Shown here: in pieces, positions 21,137-29,136 of the stretch
Numbering within the stretch: position 1 is the first letter of the stretch
How the letters are laid out: each line of letters starts with the position of its first letter
DNA from: a virus
Reading direction: 5' to 3' (one strand)
Length of the DNA: 64,000 bases
Virus record (IMG/VR): IMGVR_UViG_3300042569_001270
Span: 1 to 64,000 of that record
The notes under the pieces: generated by a model
Seen by the model: the letters and a program-made list of their open reading frames with translations, nothing else
What the model was told of the DNA's origin: nothing
Databases searched by the model: none
Made by a program: the position numbers and the translations under genes

Positions 21137-22006
21137 GTGACCCAGTTTGCTGAGGGCGTAAAGTCTGGCGAGGTTCAGCTGGAGCACCCGACTGAACACG
21201 GGCGCAACGGCGCGAAGATCGTCACGTTCGTGAACGGCGCAAAGGCCGTGGTGAAGGAGCGCTTCTTCGGGGACAAGGTCTTTCGCGGTGTACCGAAGCG
21301 TTTTGATCACCTAAATGAGGTGGCGGCTTACCAGCTTGACCAGCGGTTGTTCCGCTTCAACCTCGTGCCTGAGACGCTGCTCACCAAGCACAACGGCACC
21401 ACTGCCAGCGCACAGGAGTTTCACAAGGGTGCCACCGCCCCGGACATCTCCCCCGGCGTGTTCAACTCCGACGACCCGAACTGGAAGTCCAAGATTGCCA
21501 AGTTTTTCTGTCAGGTTGATCCTGACCGTCTTGCTCAGGTGGTGGTGTTTGACCTCGTGCTCAACAACACCGACCGGCACGGACGCAACCTGCTCTTCAC
21601 GAAGGGCAAGGATGGGCTGGTCAGCGGTGGCAGGGTCTGGGCCATCGACAACGGCGGTATCTTCGGTCAGGACTTGAAGTACTACCGGAACGTGTACCAC
21701 AAGTATTTGTTTCGTAATAACTTTCCGTTTCACTCTTCTTTGTTTGATCTGCTTCACAGTTTCAAGCTGGAAGACTTTGAGGCCATCCTGAAGCCTCTGT
21801 ACGGCGACAGCCGGTTCGCAGAGGACTGCATGGCTCGTACTCGGTGGATTATTCGGCACCGACGTCACTTGGCCTTCAAGATCGTCTCAGAGGGTCACTT
21901 TGACAAAAACGACTTTCCTTCGCACAAGGAAGAACTGGACGCGCTTCGCCACACTCGCGGCCTCGTAGCAGACGAAGGCGTCTTTGGAGCGTCAGATGCA
22001 GCTTGA
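21137..22006 (+). CDS. PI3/4-kinase-like or HipA-like protein kinase
   Basis: GTG 21137 is preceded by TTGGAG. The 289-aa protein has an N-lobe with AKIVTFVNGAKAVVKERF (the nucleotide-binding Lys is likely in AVVKE), then the catalytic loop LNNTDRHGRNLL with D146, R147, H148 and N151, then the metal-binding AIDNG (D171). The pairing DRHxxN with a downstream D-x-G is diagnostic for the PI3/4-kinase and HipA branch of the kinase fold. The substrate, lipid, protein or small molecule, cannot be read. It overlaps the prohead protease by 11 bases. Kinases of this kind occur in some phage head regions; whether this one is packaged is unknown. Confidence 0.75.
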   Translation: MTQFAEGVKSGEVQLEHPTEHGRNGAKIVTFVNGAKAVVKERFFGDKVFRGVPKRFDHLNEVAAYQLDQRLFRFNLVPETLLTKHNGTTASAQEFHKGATAPDISPGVFNSDDPNWKSKIAKFFCQVDPDRLAQVVVFDLVLNNTDRHGRNLLFTKGKDGLVSGGRVWAIDNGGIFGQDLKYYRNVYHKYLFRNNFPFHSSLFDLLHSFKLEDFEAILKPLYGDSRFAEDCMARTRWIIRHRRHLAFKIVSEGHFDKNDFPSHKEELDALRHTRGLVADEGVFGASDAA

Positions 22007-22823
22007 TGACATCGTCAAAGCAGATGGGTCCTTCACAGCTTGGCAGCCCGTGGATGGCACGCTGTTGAAGGCAGAGCCGAAAGGCTCTCCGTACCTCGCC
22101 AAGATTCAGGGCTACTGCTCCACGGAGAAGAAGGATCGTCAAGACGAGGTCCTGCTTCAGCGCGGCCTCGACTTCGACGACTTCGTCAGGTACGGCTTCT
22201 TCAACGATAACCACGCACAGGAGACCGGTGCGCAGGTGGGTGTTCCGCTGATGGCCGAGTACCACCCCGGACGAGGCTGGTACACGGAGGGCTACCTCCT
22301 GAAGTCTCCGAGATCAGAACGCATTTATGATCTTGCAAAAGCCTTGGTCGGTACCAACCGGAAGCTGGGCTTTTCGGTCGAGGGCAAGGTCGAGGGCCGC
22401 GAAGGCAAGACCATCGTTAAGGCAAAGATTCGTCACGTCGCAATCACCCACTGCCCTGTAAACCCTGAGTGCACATGGGAGATCGTGGCAAAGGCACTCA
22501 GCGCCGGAGGCACTGCCGGAGGTAGCGCCAACGGTGCTACGATCTACAGCAACGGTGATACTGATCTCGAACGCGACAGCCCTCTTCCCGGCGAGGATGG
22601 CAAGCACCGTTGTCATCACAAAGGCTGTCGCACTGTTAAGAAGTCTCAGAAGGCCCTTGATCTTCACCTCAAGGAAGTGCATGGTCAGGCCCACGGCTTG
22701 AAAGTGAAACGTGACAGTGACATTGTGAAGGGCTACAGTCGGGAAGAGGCGCTAGAGTTTATCCGTCGAGTGCGACCAAACTGGCCCGAAGGATTGATTA
22801 TTAACGCGTTGTCGAGGCGCTAA
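21996..22823 (+). CDS. Prohead protease with C-terminal C2H2 zinc finger
   Basis: ATG 21996 overlaps the end of the kinase gene and follows TTTGGAG. The 275-aa protein has the phage prohead protease pattern: YGFFNDNH with H73 as probable catalytic base, GWYTEGYLLK, then KLGFSVEG with S127 as probable nucleophile, then KAKIRHVAITHCPVNPECT, the conserved strand after the active site. It would cleave scaffold and capsid precursors during head maturation. Residues 206-229 form a classical finger, C206-x4-C211-x12-H224-x4-H229, which prohead proteases normally lack. The protease call is firm; the finger is read from spacing alone. Confidence 0.88.
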   Translation: MQLDDIVKADGSFTAWQPVDGTLLKAEPKGSPYLAKIQGYCSTEKKDRQDEVLLQRGLDFDDFVRYGFFNDNHAQETGAQVGVPLMAEYHPGRGWYTEGYLLKSPRSERIYDLAKALVGTNRKLGFSVEGKVEGREGKTIVKAKIRHVAITHCPVNPECTWEIVAKALSAGGTAGGSANGATIYSNGDTDLERDSPLPGEDGKHRCHHKGCRTVKKSQKALDLHLKEVHGQAHGLKVKRDSDIVKGYSREEALEFIRRVRPNWPEGLIINALSRR

Positions 22824-22841
22824 CTCGACGAGGAGAAGCAG

Positions 22842-23132
22842 ATGGCTGATTTCGCTCGCTCTAAGCATGATCCGGTTCTTGCGTCTGGCACGGTTGTGAC
22901 CAGCGCCTCGACCGGTTCGGTCCAGTTCGCCAGCCCCTTTCCGGGGCAGGACATCAGCGTGGGTCTGACCCAGAAGGGTGCTTCGGCCCCCGCTGACGCG
23001 CTCTCCTACGAACTCGACGCGTCCAAGTCGTTGATCACGGTCTACGCGTGGAAGTCCACTGCGGCGGACAACACTGCGCTGATCGCTGCCTCGACTGCCG
23101 TCACGGTGGACGTGCAGGTCATTCGGCAGTAA
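22842..23132 (+). CDS. Small beta-rich capsid-associated protein (possible decoration)
   Basis: ATG 22842 follows GAGGAGAAG. The 96-aa protein is Ser/Thr/Ala-rich with beta-type alternation (SASTGSVQFASPF, ISVGLTQKG, SLITVYAWKS, TAVTVDVQV) and no charge clusters, typical of small capsid-stabilising proteins. It lies between protease and scaffold. No sequence family recognised. Confidence 0.6.
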   Translation: MADFARSKHDPVLASGTVVTSASTGSVQFASPFPGQDISVGLTQKGASAPADALSYELDASKSLITVYAWKSTAADNTALIAASTAVTVDVQVIRQ

Positions 23133-23170
23133 CAACACCCACGGGCCACGCCCAAGAAAGGATGTCTCAC

Positions 23171-24169
23171 ATGTCTGACGTGATTGATGATTTCTTCTCC
23201 GACGAGGAGCTTCTGAAGTCGATCTCAGAGCTTGACAACGAACTGGTCAAGGGCGTGAAGGGCTACGGCGGCGACGACGACTCCGGTACGCCGGAAGGCG
23301 ACAGCGAGTCTGATGACTCGTCGGACGAGTCGGACGAGTCGGACTCGTCGATGACTGCCGACGGCGACAGCGAGACTGCCTCGCCTCCCCCCTTCGCCAA
23401 GAAGTCGGTCAAGAAGGGCCTGCTCGGCGGCAAGGTCGTGAATCAGTCGAAGGACGGTCACGGTCCCGTTGACGAGGACGCCCCGAAGAACGAGATCACC
23501 CACGGTGGCCACAAGGGCAACAACATGGGCAAGGCGAGCCTGCCTGCCCAGAACGCTGCTCCGGGGATGGTCGCTCCGGGTTCCAAGAAGAAGGAACTCT
23601 TCCGCTCGCAGGACGAGGCTACCTCGGACGACGAGTCCTCGACCGGTCACGGCAAGGGCGGCCTCGCCAAGTCGTTCAGCGACGTGGCTTCGCCGGAAGC
23701 CGAGCGCACGCTCGACGTCACCCCGTTCCTCGCCGCGCAGGCTGAGACCCTCGACAGCATCGCGGAGGGGATCAATGCCCTCGCGAAGTCGCTCGACGGC
23801 TTCGGTCAGCAGGACGCCCTCGCGAAGTCGGTCGTTGACCTTGGTCGCGGGATGATCGACACTCGCAACCAGATCAAGGAGCTGTTTGAGTCGATCAACG
23901 ACATCCGCAAGGGTCTTCGCCTGCCGGTTCGTCAGGCCCCGAAGGCTTCGCTCTCGAAGAGCGTGAGCGCGGAGCAGGTCGAGCGGTTTGAGCAGAGCGC
24001 TCCGTCGCTCAGCAAGTCGCAGACGGCGGCCATCATCAGCGACCTCGTCATCAAGGGTGATGTTGATCCGATGGCGGTTTCGGCTTACGAGGCCACCGGC
24101 TGGATGGATCGGGCCACGGAGCAGGCGGTTCAGGCGGCAATTTCGGCGCGGTTTGCGCGCAGGGCGTAA
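23171..24169 (+). CDS. Putative head scaffolding protein
   Basis: ATG 23171 is chosen because AAAGGA lies nine bases upstream; ATG 23162 would leave no spacer. The 332-aa protein is acidic, with a Ser/Asp-rich stretch encoded by near-tandem 9-bp repeats (around 23310-23345), followed by Lys-rich linkers and a C-terminal helical region (FLAAQAETLDSIAEGINALA, MIDTRNQIKELFESINDI) that looks coiled-coil. Acidic, repeat-rich, helical proteins encoded between protease and capsid genes are usually scaffolds or capsid-assembly cores. No direct homology seen. Confidence 0.6.
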   Translation: MSDVIDDFFSDEELLKSISELDNELVKGVKGYGGDDDSGTPEGDSESDDSSDESDESDSSMTADGDSETASPPPFAKKSVKKGLLGGKVVNQSKDGHGPVDEDAPKNEITHGGHKGNNMGKASLPAQNAAPGMVAPGSKKKELFRSQDEATSDDESSTGHGKGGLAKSFSDVASPEAERTLDVTPFLAAQAETLDSIAEGINALAKSLDGFGQQDALAKSVVDLGRGMIDTRNQIKELFESINDIRKGLRLPVRQAPKASLSKSVSAEQVERFEQSAPSLSKSQTAAIISDLVIKGDVDPMAVSAYEATGWMDRATEQAVQAAISARFARRA

Positions 24170-24170
24170 G

Positions 24171-24209
24171 GGTCAGAGGCAACTTTCACAAAGGTGGTCT
24201 CTGACCACC
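24171..24209 (+). promoter_or_regulatory. Two mutually exclusive hairpins upstream of the capsid gene
   Basis: Hairpin A pairs GGTCAGAG (24171-24178) with CTCTGACC (24199-24206). Hairpin B pairs GGTGGT (24193-24198) with ACCACC (24204-24209). The arms overlap, so only one can form. No T-run follows. The site sits 20 bases before the capsid start and could act as an RNA processing or stabilising element. Confidence 0.5.
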
Positions 24210-24228
24210 AGACAGACAGGAGAGATCG

Positions 24229-25725
24229 ATGGACAACATGGTTTCGATGAATGACTACGCCGATCTGCTCGGCGGAGCCGTCGCTGGTGGCGCTGCCTCC
24301 CCGGAGCAGGTCGATCAGCTGAACAAGGCCCTCTCGGCTGGTACCGCCCGTGGCGGTAACGAAGGAAGCGCGAACGCTGGCGACGGCTCGTCGCTCCGCA
24401 TGGAGTCCCTTGAGGAGACCCTCAAGGTGATCACCTACCGCGAGGAGATGATCAAGCTCTGGCGGCGAGTGAAGAAGAAGGCCGCGTACAACACGGTCGA
24501 GGAGTACAACCTTCTCAAGGAGTACGGCGGCGACGCTGGCGTGTTCACCCTTGAGGGTGAGCTTCCTGAGACGGTGGACTCCACGCTGGAGCGCAAGACC
24601 GCTCTGGTGAAGTTCCTCGGCGTCGTGGGCGAGGTCACCCACCCGATGATGCTCGTGCGTTCGGCGCACGGCAACGTCGTGGCGCTTGAGATTCAGAACA
24701 AGACGCGCCACCTCCTCCGCCAGATCGAGGTCTCGCTCTTCAACGGGCGTCAGGACAACGTCTCGGTCGAGTGGGACGGCTACTTCAAGCAGATTTTCGA
24801 CGGCATTGGGATCACTGATCTCAACACCGGTCTGTACTCGGCCACCGACGTCATCGGTGGTGACTCGACCTACGGCAAGACGGTCGTGATCGACTGCCGT
24901 GGTGGCAAGATTGACGAGGAGAAGATCGAAGCCGCGTCGAACTTCGGTCTCCAGAACTACGGTCAGCTGAACACCCTGTGGCTCGCGCCGCAGGCCAAGT
25001 CGGACCTCGTGAAGGAGTTCTACCCCCGTCAGCGCGTTCAGCTGCCCCCGCCGGTCAACGGCAAGGTCGGCATGAGCGTCAGCGAGGTCGAGACCTCGGC
25101 TGGCCTGATCTCGCTTGAGGCCGACATCTTCCTCCGCTCGGGAGCGAAGCACGGCGTCAAGACGGCCCCGGTGGCGGCGACGTCGTCCAAGGCCCCGAAC
25201 GCCCCGTCGAACGCGATCTGGGCGGCTGCCGCGACGAACACGAAGTCGATGTTCAAGGCGGCGGACGCTGGCCTCTACAACTACTCGGTCACGGCTGTGA
25301 ACCGCTACGGCGAGTCGCTTCCGTTCTCGGTGGTGTCCTCGGTTGCGCACGAGGCCGGTAAGGCCGCTGTGCTCACGATCACGGACGGTGGCTACGGCTC
25401 GGGCGCTGCTGCCGCGACCTGCTACAAGATTTACCGGTCGGCAGTCGGCGGCGCGGGTGATCGCCAGCTGCTCACCACGGTGAAGCGCGATGCGGCCACG
25501 ACGGCGTTCACGGACTACAACTGGTTCCTCCCCGGCACGTCGATGGCGTGGATGAGCGAGGAGGATGACGCGGAGCACCACAGCTTCCGTCAGCTCGCCC
25601 CGCTGATGCGCATCCCGCTCGCGACGGTTGCGGCCAGCATGCGCTGGATGCAGCTGCTCTACGGCACGCCGCTGCTCTACAAGCCGCGCCAGAACGTGGT
25701 GTTCGTAAACGTGAAGGACAGCTAA
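24229..25725 (+). CDS. Major capsid protein with Ig/FN3-like insertion
   Basis: ATG 24229 follows AGGAGAG. The 498-aa protein shows the head-protein pattern: an N-terminal arm, MESLEETLKVITYREEMIKLW, FLGVVGEVTHPMMLVR, IEVSLFNGRQDNVSVEWDGY and QNYGQLNTLWLAPQAK. From about residue 320 a beta module resembles a fibronectin type III domain (AGLYNYSVTAVNRYGESLPF, CYKIYRSAVGG), and capsid sequence then resumes (FLPGTSMAWMSEEDDAEHHS and the final VNVKDS). Capsid proteins with surface Ig-like insertions are known in phages. The hairpins on both sides suggest a separately processed, highly expressed message. Confidence 0.85.
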   Translation: MDNMVSMNDYADLLGGAVAGGAASPEQVDQLNKALSAGTARGGNEGSANAGDGSSLRMESLEETLKVITYREEMIKLWRRVKKKAAYNTVEEYNLLKEYGGDAGVFTLEGELPETVDSTLERKTALVKFLGVVGEVTHPMMLVRSAHGNVVALEIQNKTRHLLRQIEVSLFNGRQDNVSVEWDGYFKQIFDGIGITDLNTGLYSATDVIGGDSTYGKTVVIDCRGGKIDEEKIEAASNFGLQNYGQLNTLWLAPQAKSDLVKEFYPRQRVQLPPPVNGKVGMSVSEVETSAGLISLEADIFLRSGAKHGVKTAPVAATSSKAPNAPSNAIWAAAATNTKSMFKAADAGLYNYSVTAVNRYGESLPFSVVSSVAHEAGKAAVLTITDGGYGSGAAAATCYKIYRSAVGGAGDRQLLTTVKRDAATTAFTDYNWFLPGTSMAWMSEEDDAEHHSFRQLAPLMRIPLATVAASMRWMQLLYGTPLLYKPRQNVVFVNVKDS

Positions 25726-25747
25726 GCCTCGGCTGCTGATCCCTAAT

Positions 25748-25791
25748 GCGAGCGGGCCGGTAGCTGGGAGACTGGCTACCGGCCTTCTCGC
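25748..25791 (+). terminator. Strong hairpin after the capsid gene
   Basis: GGCCGGTAGC (25755-25764) pairs with GCTACCGGCC (25775-25784); GCGAG (25748-25752) and CTCGC (25787-25791) extend the stem. The tail is TTGATAA rather than a U-tract, so partial termination or 3'-end stabilisation of capsid mRNA is more likely than full termination. Confidence 0.6.
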
Positions 25792-25808
25792 TTGATAAGG
25801 AGTCTGAG

Positions 25809-26036
25809 ATGGGTGTGAAGATCAAGTTTGTGCCTCACGCGTTCTCTGGCAGTGTCGTCACCTCTGCCGGTGAAGTCGTCGTCGTGGACAACGAGGCCGA
25901 GGTGTCGTCGGAGCAGGCAGCTGCTCTCGTTGGCACGGGTCTCTGGGTGAAGGCGAACTCGACCGCTGGCCTCCCGAAGGTCAACGACCAGATCACCGAC
26001 GCCGTGACGGCTGCACCGTCGAAGAAGAAGCAGTAA
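25809..26036 (+). CDS. Small head protein after the capsid gene, 75 aa
   Basis: ATG 25809 follows AAGGAG. It is a short beta-rich sequence (VKIKFVPHAFSGSVVTSAG, EVVVVDNEAEVSSEQAAALV) with a Lys-rich end. Small proteins in this position are common between capsid and connector genes in phages. No specific role can be assigned. Confidence 0.55.
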   Translation: MGVKIKFVPHAFSGSVVTSAGEVVVVDNEAEVSSEQAAALVGTGLWVKANSTAGLPKVNDQITDAVTAAPSKKKQ

Positions 26037-26057
26037 GCTCGTCGCGAGGAGAGGCCA

Positions 26058-26870
26058 ATGGCGATCCATTCTCTGTTCGGTAAGCTCAGCGATCTCACGC
26101 CCGCCTACGTCAAGGGGCGGTACCTTATTGATCTCGCTGATAGGCTTGTCCTGCAGGATGGGTCGCCTTGGCCCGACCTTGCTTACGATCACGCCATCGA
26201 GACGGCCATCGTGCGGTTTCAGGAGGCGACACAGGTCAACATCCTGTCGACTCCCATTGAGCGTGATCCCTACGATTTTGATCTTCGCGACTACAACAAC
26301 TTCGCGTACTTCAGCCTCAATCAGCGACCCGTAAAGCATCTCACCAAGTTCGAGGTGAAATGGCCCTCGTCCGACATCTACACGGAATGGCCTCTGGCGT
26401 GGGTGAAGCTGCAGCCCATGAGCGGGCAGCTTCGCCTCGTGCCCACGGGCGGTACCATCGCGCAGGTGCTGCTTGGGCAGGGATCGCAGTATCTCCCGCT
26501 TCTGGCGGGCAACTACTCGCTGGTCCCTCAGCTGTTCTACATCAGCTACGTTCCCGGCTTCCCCAACGACGACATTCCGAAGACGATCCTCGACTGCATC
26601 TGCAAGATGGCGGTCATCGAGCTTCTGACGGTCGCCAGCGACACGATCTACAAGCCCGGCGTGACGAGCTACAGCATCGGTAAGGACGGCGTCACTGAGA
26701 GCATCGGTATTATGAATAACGGTCGCCTGCCCGCAGTCTTCGGCAGCCGGATCGGGTTCTACATGCGCCAGTTGTATGGGAACGTCGATTCGTCGATGTG
26801 GGACGGCAACGGCGGCGACCTCGGGCACATCAGGAAGACGTACCGCACGATGTCGATGTCCGTGGCGTAG
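26058..26870 (+). CDS. Head-tail connector / neck protein
   Basis: ATG 26058 follows GAGGAGAG. The 270-aa protein has an N-terminal helical part (DHAIETAIVRFQEATQVNIL), beta strands with PYDFDLRDYNNFAYFSLNQR, and a helical C-terminal domain (PKTILDCICKMAVIELLTV). This layout and its position right after the capsid genes match the adaptor proteins that attach to the portal and begin the neck in myoviruses. Confidence 0.65.
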   Translation: MAIHSLFGKLSDLTPAYVKGRYLIDLADRLVLQDGSPWPDLAYDHAIETAIVRFQEATQVNILSTPIERDPYDFDLRDYNNFAYFSLNQRPVKHLTKFEVKWPSSDIYTEWPLAWVKLQPMSGQLRLVPTGGTIAQVLLGQGSQYLPLLAGNYSLVPQLFYISYVPGFPNDDIPKTILDCICKMAVIELLTVASDTIYKPGVTSYSIGKDGVTESIGIMNNGRLPAVFGSRIGFYMRQLYGNVDSSMWDGNGGDLGHIRKTYRTMSMSVA

Positions 26871-26878
26871 GAGGCAGC

Positions 26879-27631
26879 ATGGCTCTTCTCTCCAAGAACC
26901 CCTTCAGCCCGTTCGGCGGCCCTCGTCTGTCTCAAAAGGACTTCGAGTCGCTTGGGCGTGAGCAGGGCTATCGGGTTAAGTGGGAGAAGGCGATGTACTG
27001 CCCTCGCCGCATCAACAACGACTTTGATAAGCACGACATGAACTGCCCTGTGTGCGAGTCGCGCTTTGGTATTATTTATTTTGACCCTAAAGTGACTGAC
27101 CCTTACGGACAGGACCTTCGGGCCATCGTGACCGGTATTCCGCAGGAACAGCAGTACCGAGCAGAGGGCTACACCGACGCAGGTTCTGCCTATGTCAGCC
27201 TGCCGCCCAAGATGACGCCCAACTACGGCGACCGCATCTGGCTCCTTGAGTCCCGTATGCGCGTGTCACAGGTCCTGAAGCGCGGTCCTACGGACATCGA
27301 CAAGCTCAAGTACAAGGCCATCCCTGCGAGCCAGAACGGCGGCATCCTGTACGTTGTGGACGGCAACGGCGTGAACCACACGGGCAACGTGGTCCTGACA
27401 CCGGGGAGCGGACAACAGGACGGCTGTGATCTGCAGTGGGTGCAGAACGCTCCGCCCGAGGGTGCCACCTTCTCTGTGATGTACTACCGTACGCCCGCAT
27501 ACATTATTGTTGATCTTCCTCACATCATCCGCGACAACCTGCGCGAGGGAGACGACGTTAACGAGGACCTCGGTACGCAGGCGCTTTGCAAGCTCGACTT
27601 CCTCATCAGGGACGAGTCTCTCGGAGGCTGA
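26879..27631 (+). CDS. Head closure/neck protein with possible zinc site
   Basis: ATG 26879 follows AGGAGG. The 250-aa protein has C41, C56 and C59 plus H52 (KAMYCPRR then NCPVCESRFG) near the N-terminus, a CxxC-type zinc site found in several head-closure proteins. The rest is beta-rich (AYVSLPPKMTPNYGDRIWLL) and ends in LDFLIRDESLGG. It lies within the connector set, four genes upstream of the sheath. Confidence 0.6.
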   Translation: MALLSKNPFSPFGGPRLSQKDFESLGREQGYRVKWEKAMYCPRRINNDFDKHDMNCPVCESRFGIIYFDPKVTDPYGQDLRAIVTGIPQEQQYRAEGYTDAGSAYVSLPPKMTPNYGDRIWLLESRMRVSQVLKRGPTDIDKLKYKAIPASQNGGILYVVDGNGVNHTGNVVLTPGSGQQDGCDLQWVQNAPPEGATFSVMYYRTPAYIIVDLPHIIRDNLREGDDVNEDLGTQALCKLDFLIRDESLGG

Positions 27632-27632
27632 C

Positions 27633-28439
27633 ATGGCTTCGCGCGACGTTGACGACATTGTTAAGATGGTCGAAGACTTCGCTACCGAGCGGGCGCTAGA
27701 GGCTGTTCGTAACTTTATCAACGAACAGCTTGCTGCTTCTCATGTTGGGGAATGGCGTCGCAAGAAGTACCTCGACGGTCTGCAGCTTCGGTACGACACG
27801 CAGAGCAGGGCACTCGACTTTCACTTTACAGACTCGAAGGCTGAAGAGGTCGAGAAGGGCGTTCCCCCTATTGATCTTAAAAAGCACTTTGCTAAGTCCC
27901 CCAAGCTCAAGAAGACGATTTCGACCGAGGCCGGTGAAACGAAGAACGGCTGGTACGTCGATGTGCCTTTCTACTTCGCCTCCTCGTCAGAGATGGCCGC
28001 TTTCAAGTCAGGCTCTCTGGACGTTGGTAGGAATCTTTTTTATCAAGCACGCGAAGACACTGAAGCAGCCATGCTGAAGCTCCCTGATGCACTGAAGGAG
28101 CGACTGCGGGCTGACAAGGCAACCAAGAAGGGTCCCGCAACCGAGGGCACTGAGGTGAAGCTTCGACCAGAGCACCGCGTCGGGCTGCTCGCGGACGTGA
28201 TGCTTCAGCCCAAGGCAGCGACTGTTATGGGTGGTCTGTCCATCGACAACCACAAGGGCAACCGCTCGGTTGGTCGTGATCTTGGCCCGATGCACTTCAA
28301 CACGATCCGCCGCATCGGTAGCGAGTCTCCCGCAGAGTCTTGGTGGGTCCCGGCTCAACCCGGCCTGAACTTGGAAGACGCAGCACAACGATTATTCTAC
28401 GACGTCGCCAGCGGGATCATCGACGGCGTAATGACCTGA
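27633..28439 (+). CDS. Neck / tail-completion protein
   Basis: ATG 27633 follows CGGAGG and lies two bases after the preceding stop. The 268-aa protein is helical at both ends (DIVKMVEDFATERALEAVRN; DAAQRLFYDVASGIIDGV) with a central Lys-rich part. It has the size and place of gp10-like tail-completion proteins, but I see no diagnostic motif. Confidence 0.5.
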   Translation: MASRDVDDIVKMVEDFATERALEAVRNFINEQLAASHVGEWRRKKYLDGLQLRYDTQSRALDFHFTDSKAEEVEKGVPPIDLKKHFAKSPKLKKTISTEAGETKNGWYVDVPFYFASSSEMAAFKSGSLDVGRNLFYQAREDTEAAMLKLPDALKERLRADKATKKGPATEGTEVKLRPEHRVGLLADVMLQPKAATVMGGLSIDNHKGNRSVGRDLGPMHFNTIRRIGSESPAESWWVPAQPGLNLEDAAQRLFYDVASGIIDGVMT

Positions 28440-28447
28440 GGTTAATA

Positions 28448-29092
28448 ATGGCTGCTGTCGCACCAGAAATACTGCTGAGCAACCTGCTCAACGGCGGGTT
28501 CGCTGCTCTGAAGGCCGACTACGACCTCGTGTCCGACGTCTTCTCAACCCTCTCGTCGGGCGAACGCGCAGAGTTGCGGGAGTTCTTTAGTAAAGAGATC
28601 ATCACCGTCCGCATCGGAAAGCCTCCGCGCGGCCCTGACTACCGAGTTCCGCTGGTCGTGATTGAGGCCATCAGCGACGAGGAAGTTGCTGAGCAGGACT
28701 TGCTTGGCGATCAACTGTACGACTTTGAAGACAGCATGGAGTACGGGGCCGCCGAAGGGGTCCGTCTCAGGAGTACCTACAACCTCGTCATGGTCGGTAA
28801 GGACAACCGGCAGGCCCGTATCCTCTACAGGACGACAGTTGCACTGTTGATCCTTTACAGGTACGACCTAGAGAACGCTGGCTTCCAAAACCGGCGAATG
28901 AGTGGTAACAGGGACGTTGTCGTTGATCTAGGTGCTGACCCGCTTGAAGGCAAAGTGATGAGCATCACGGGCGAGCACTGGTTTTCAGTCAGAAGGTCAG
29001 AGAGGCTTTCCCCGTTGGTTATTAACGTTGCAATCACCAGCGAGGTCCCCGACATCGGCGGGGTCAGTTCGGACGTCAACCCGACTGTGTAG
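28448..29092 (+). CDS. Tail terminator-like protein
   Basis: ATG 28448 follows GAGG. The 214-aa protein is mixed alpha/beta (LREFFSKEIITVRIG, YRVPLVVIEAISDEEVAEQ, STYNLVMVGKDNRQAR, TTVALLILYRYDLENA). The strand-helix-strand pattern with a regular TVALLILYRYDLENA helix resembles tail terminator proteins that cap sheath and tube. It directly precedes the sheath gene. Confidence 0.5.
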   Translation: MAAVAPEILLSNLLNGGFAALKADYDLVSDVFSTLSSGERAELREFFSKEIITVRIGKPPRGPDYRVPLVVIEAISDEEVAEQDLLGDQLYDFEDSMEYGAAEGVRLRSTYNLVMVGKDNRQARILYRTTVALLILYRYDLENAGFQNRRMSGNRDVVVDLGADPLEGKVMSITGEHWFSVRRSERLSPLVINVAITSEVPDIGGVSSDVNPTV

Positions 29093-29136
29093 ACAGTCAC
29101 GCTTGGTAGCGGTAGCCTTTAACAGAGGAGAGTCCC

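Noticed and set aside
24130-25581. 483-aa minus-strand ORF opposite the major capsid gene
   Set aside because: Arg/Val/Leu-rich mirror of a highly biased GC-rich gene; no ribosome binding site or motif, and the plus strand is clearly the capsid protein.
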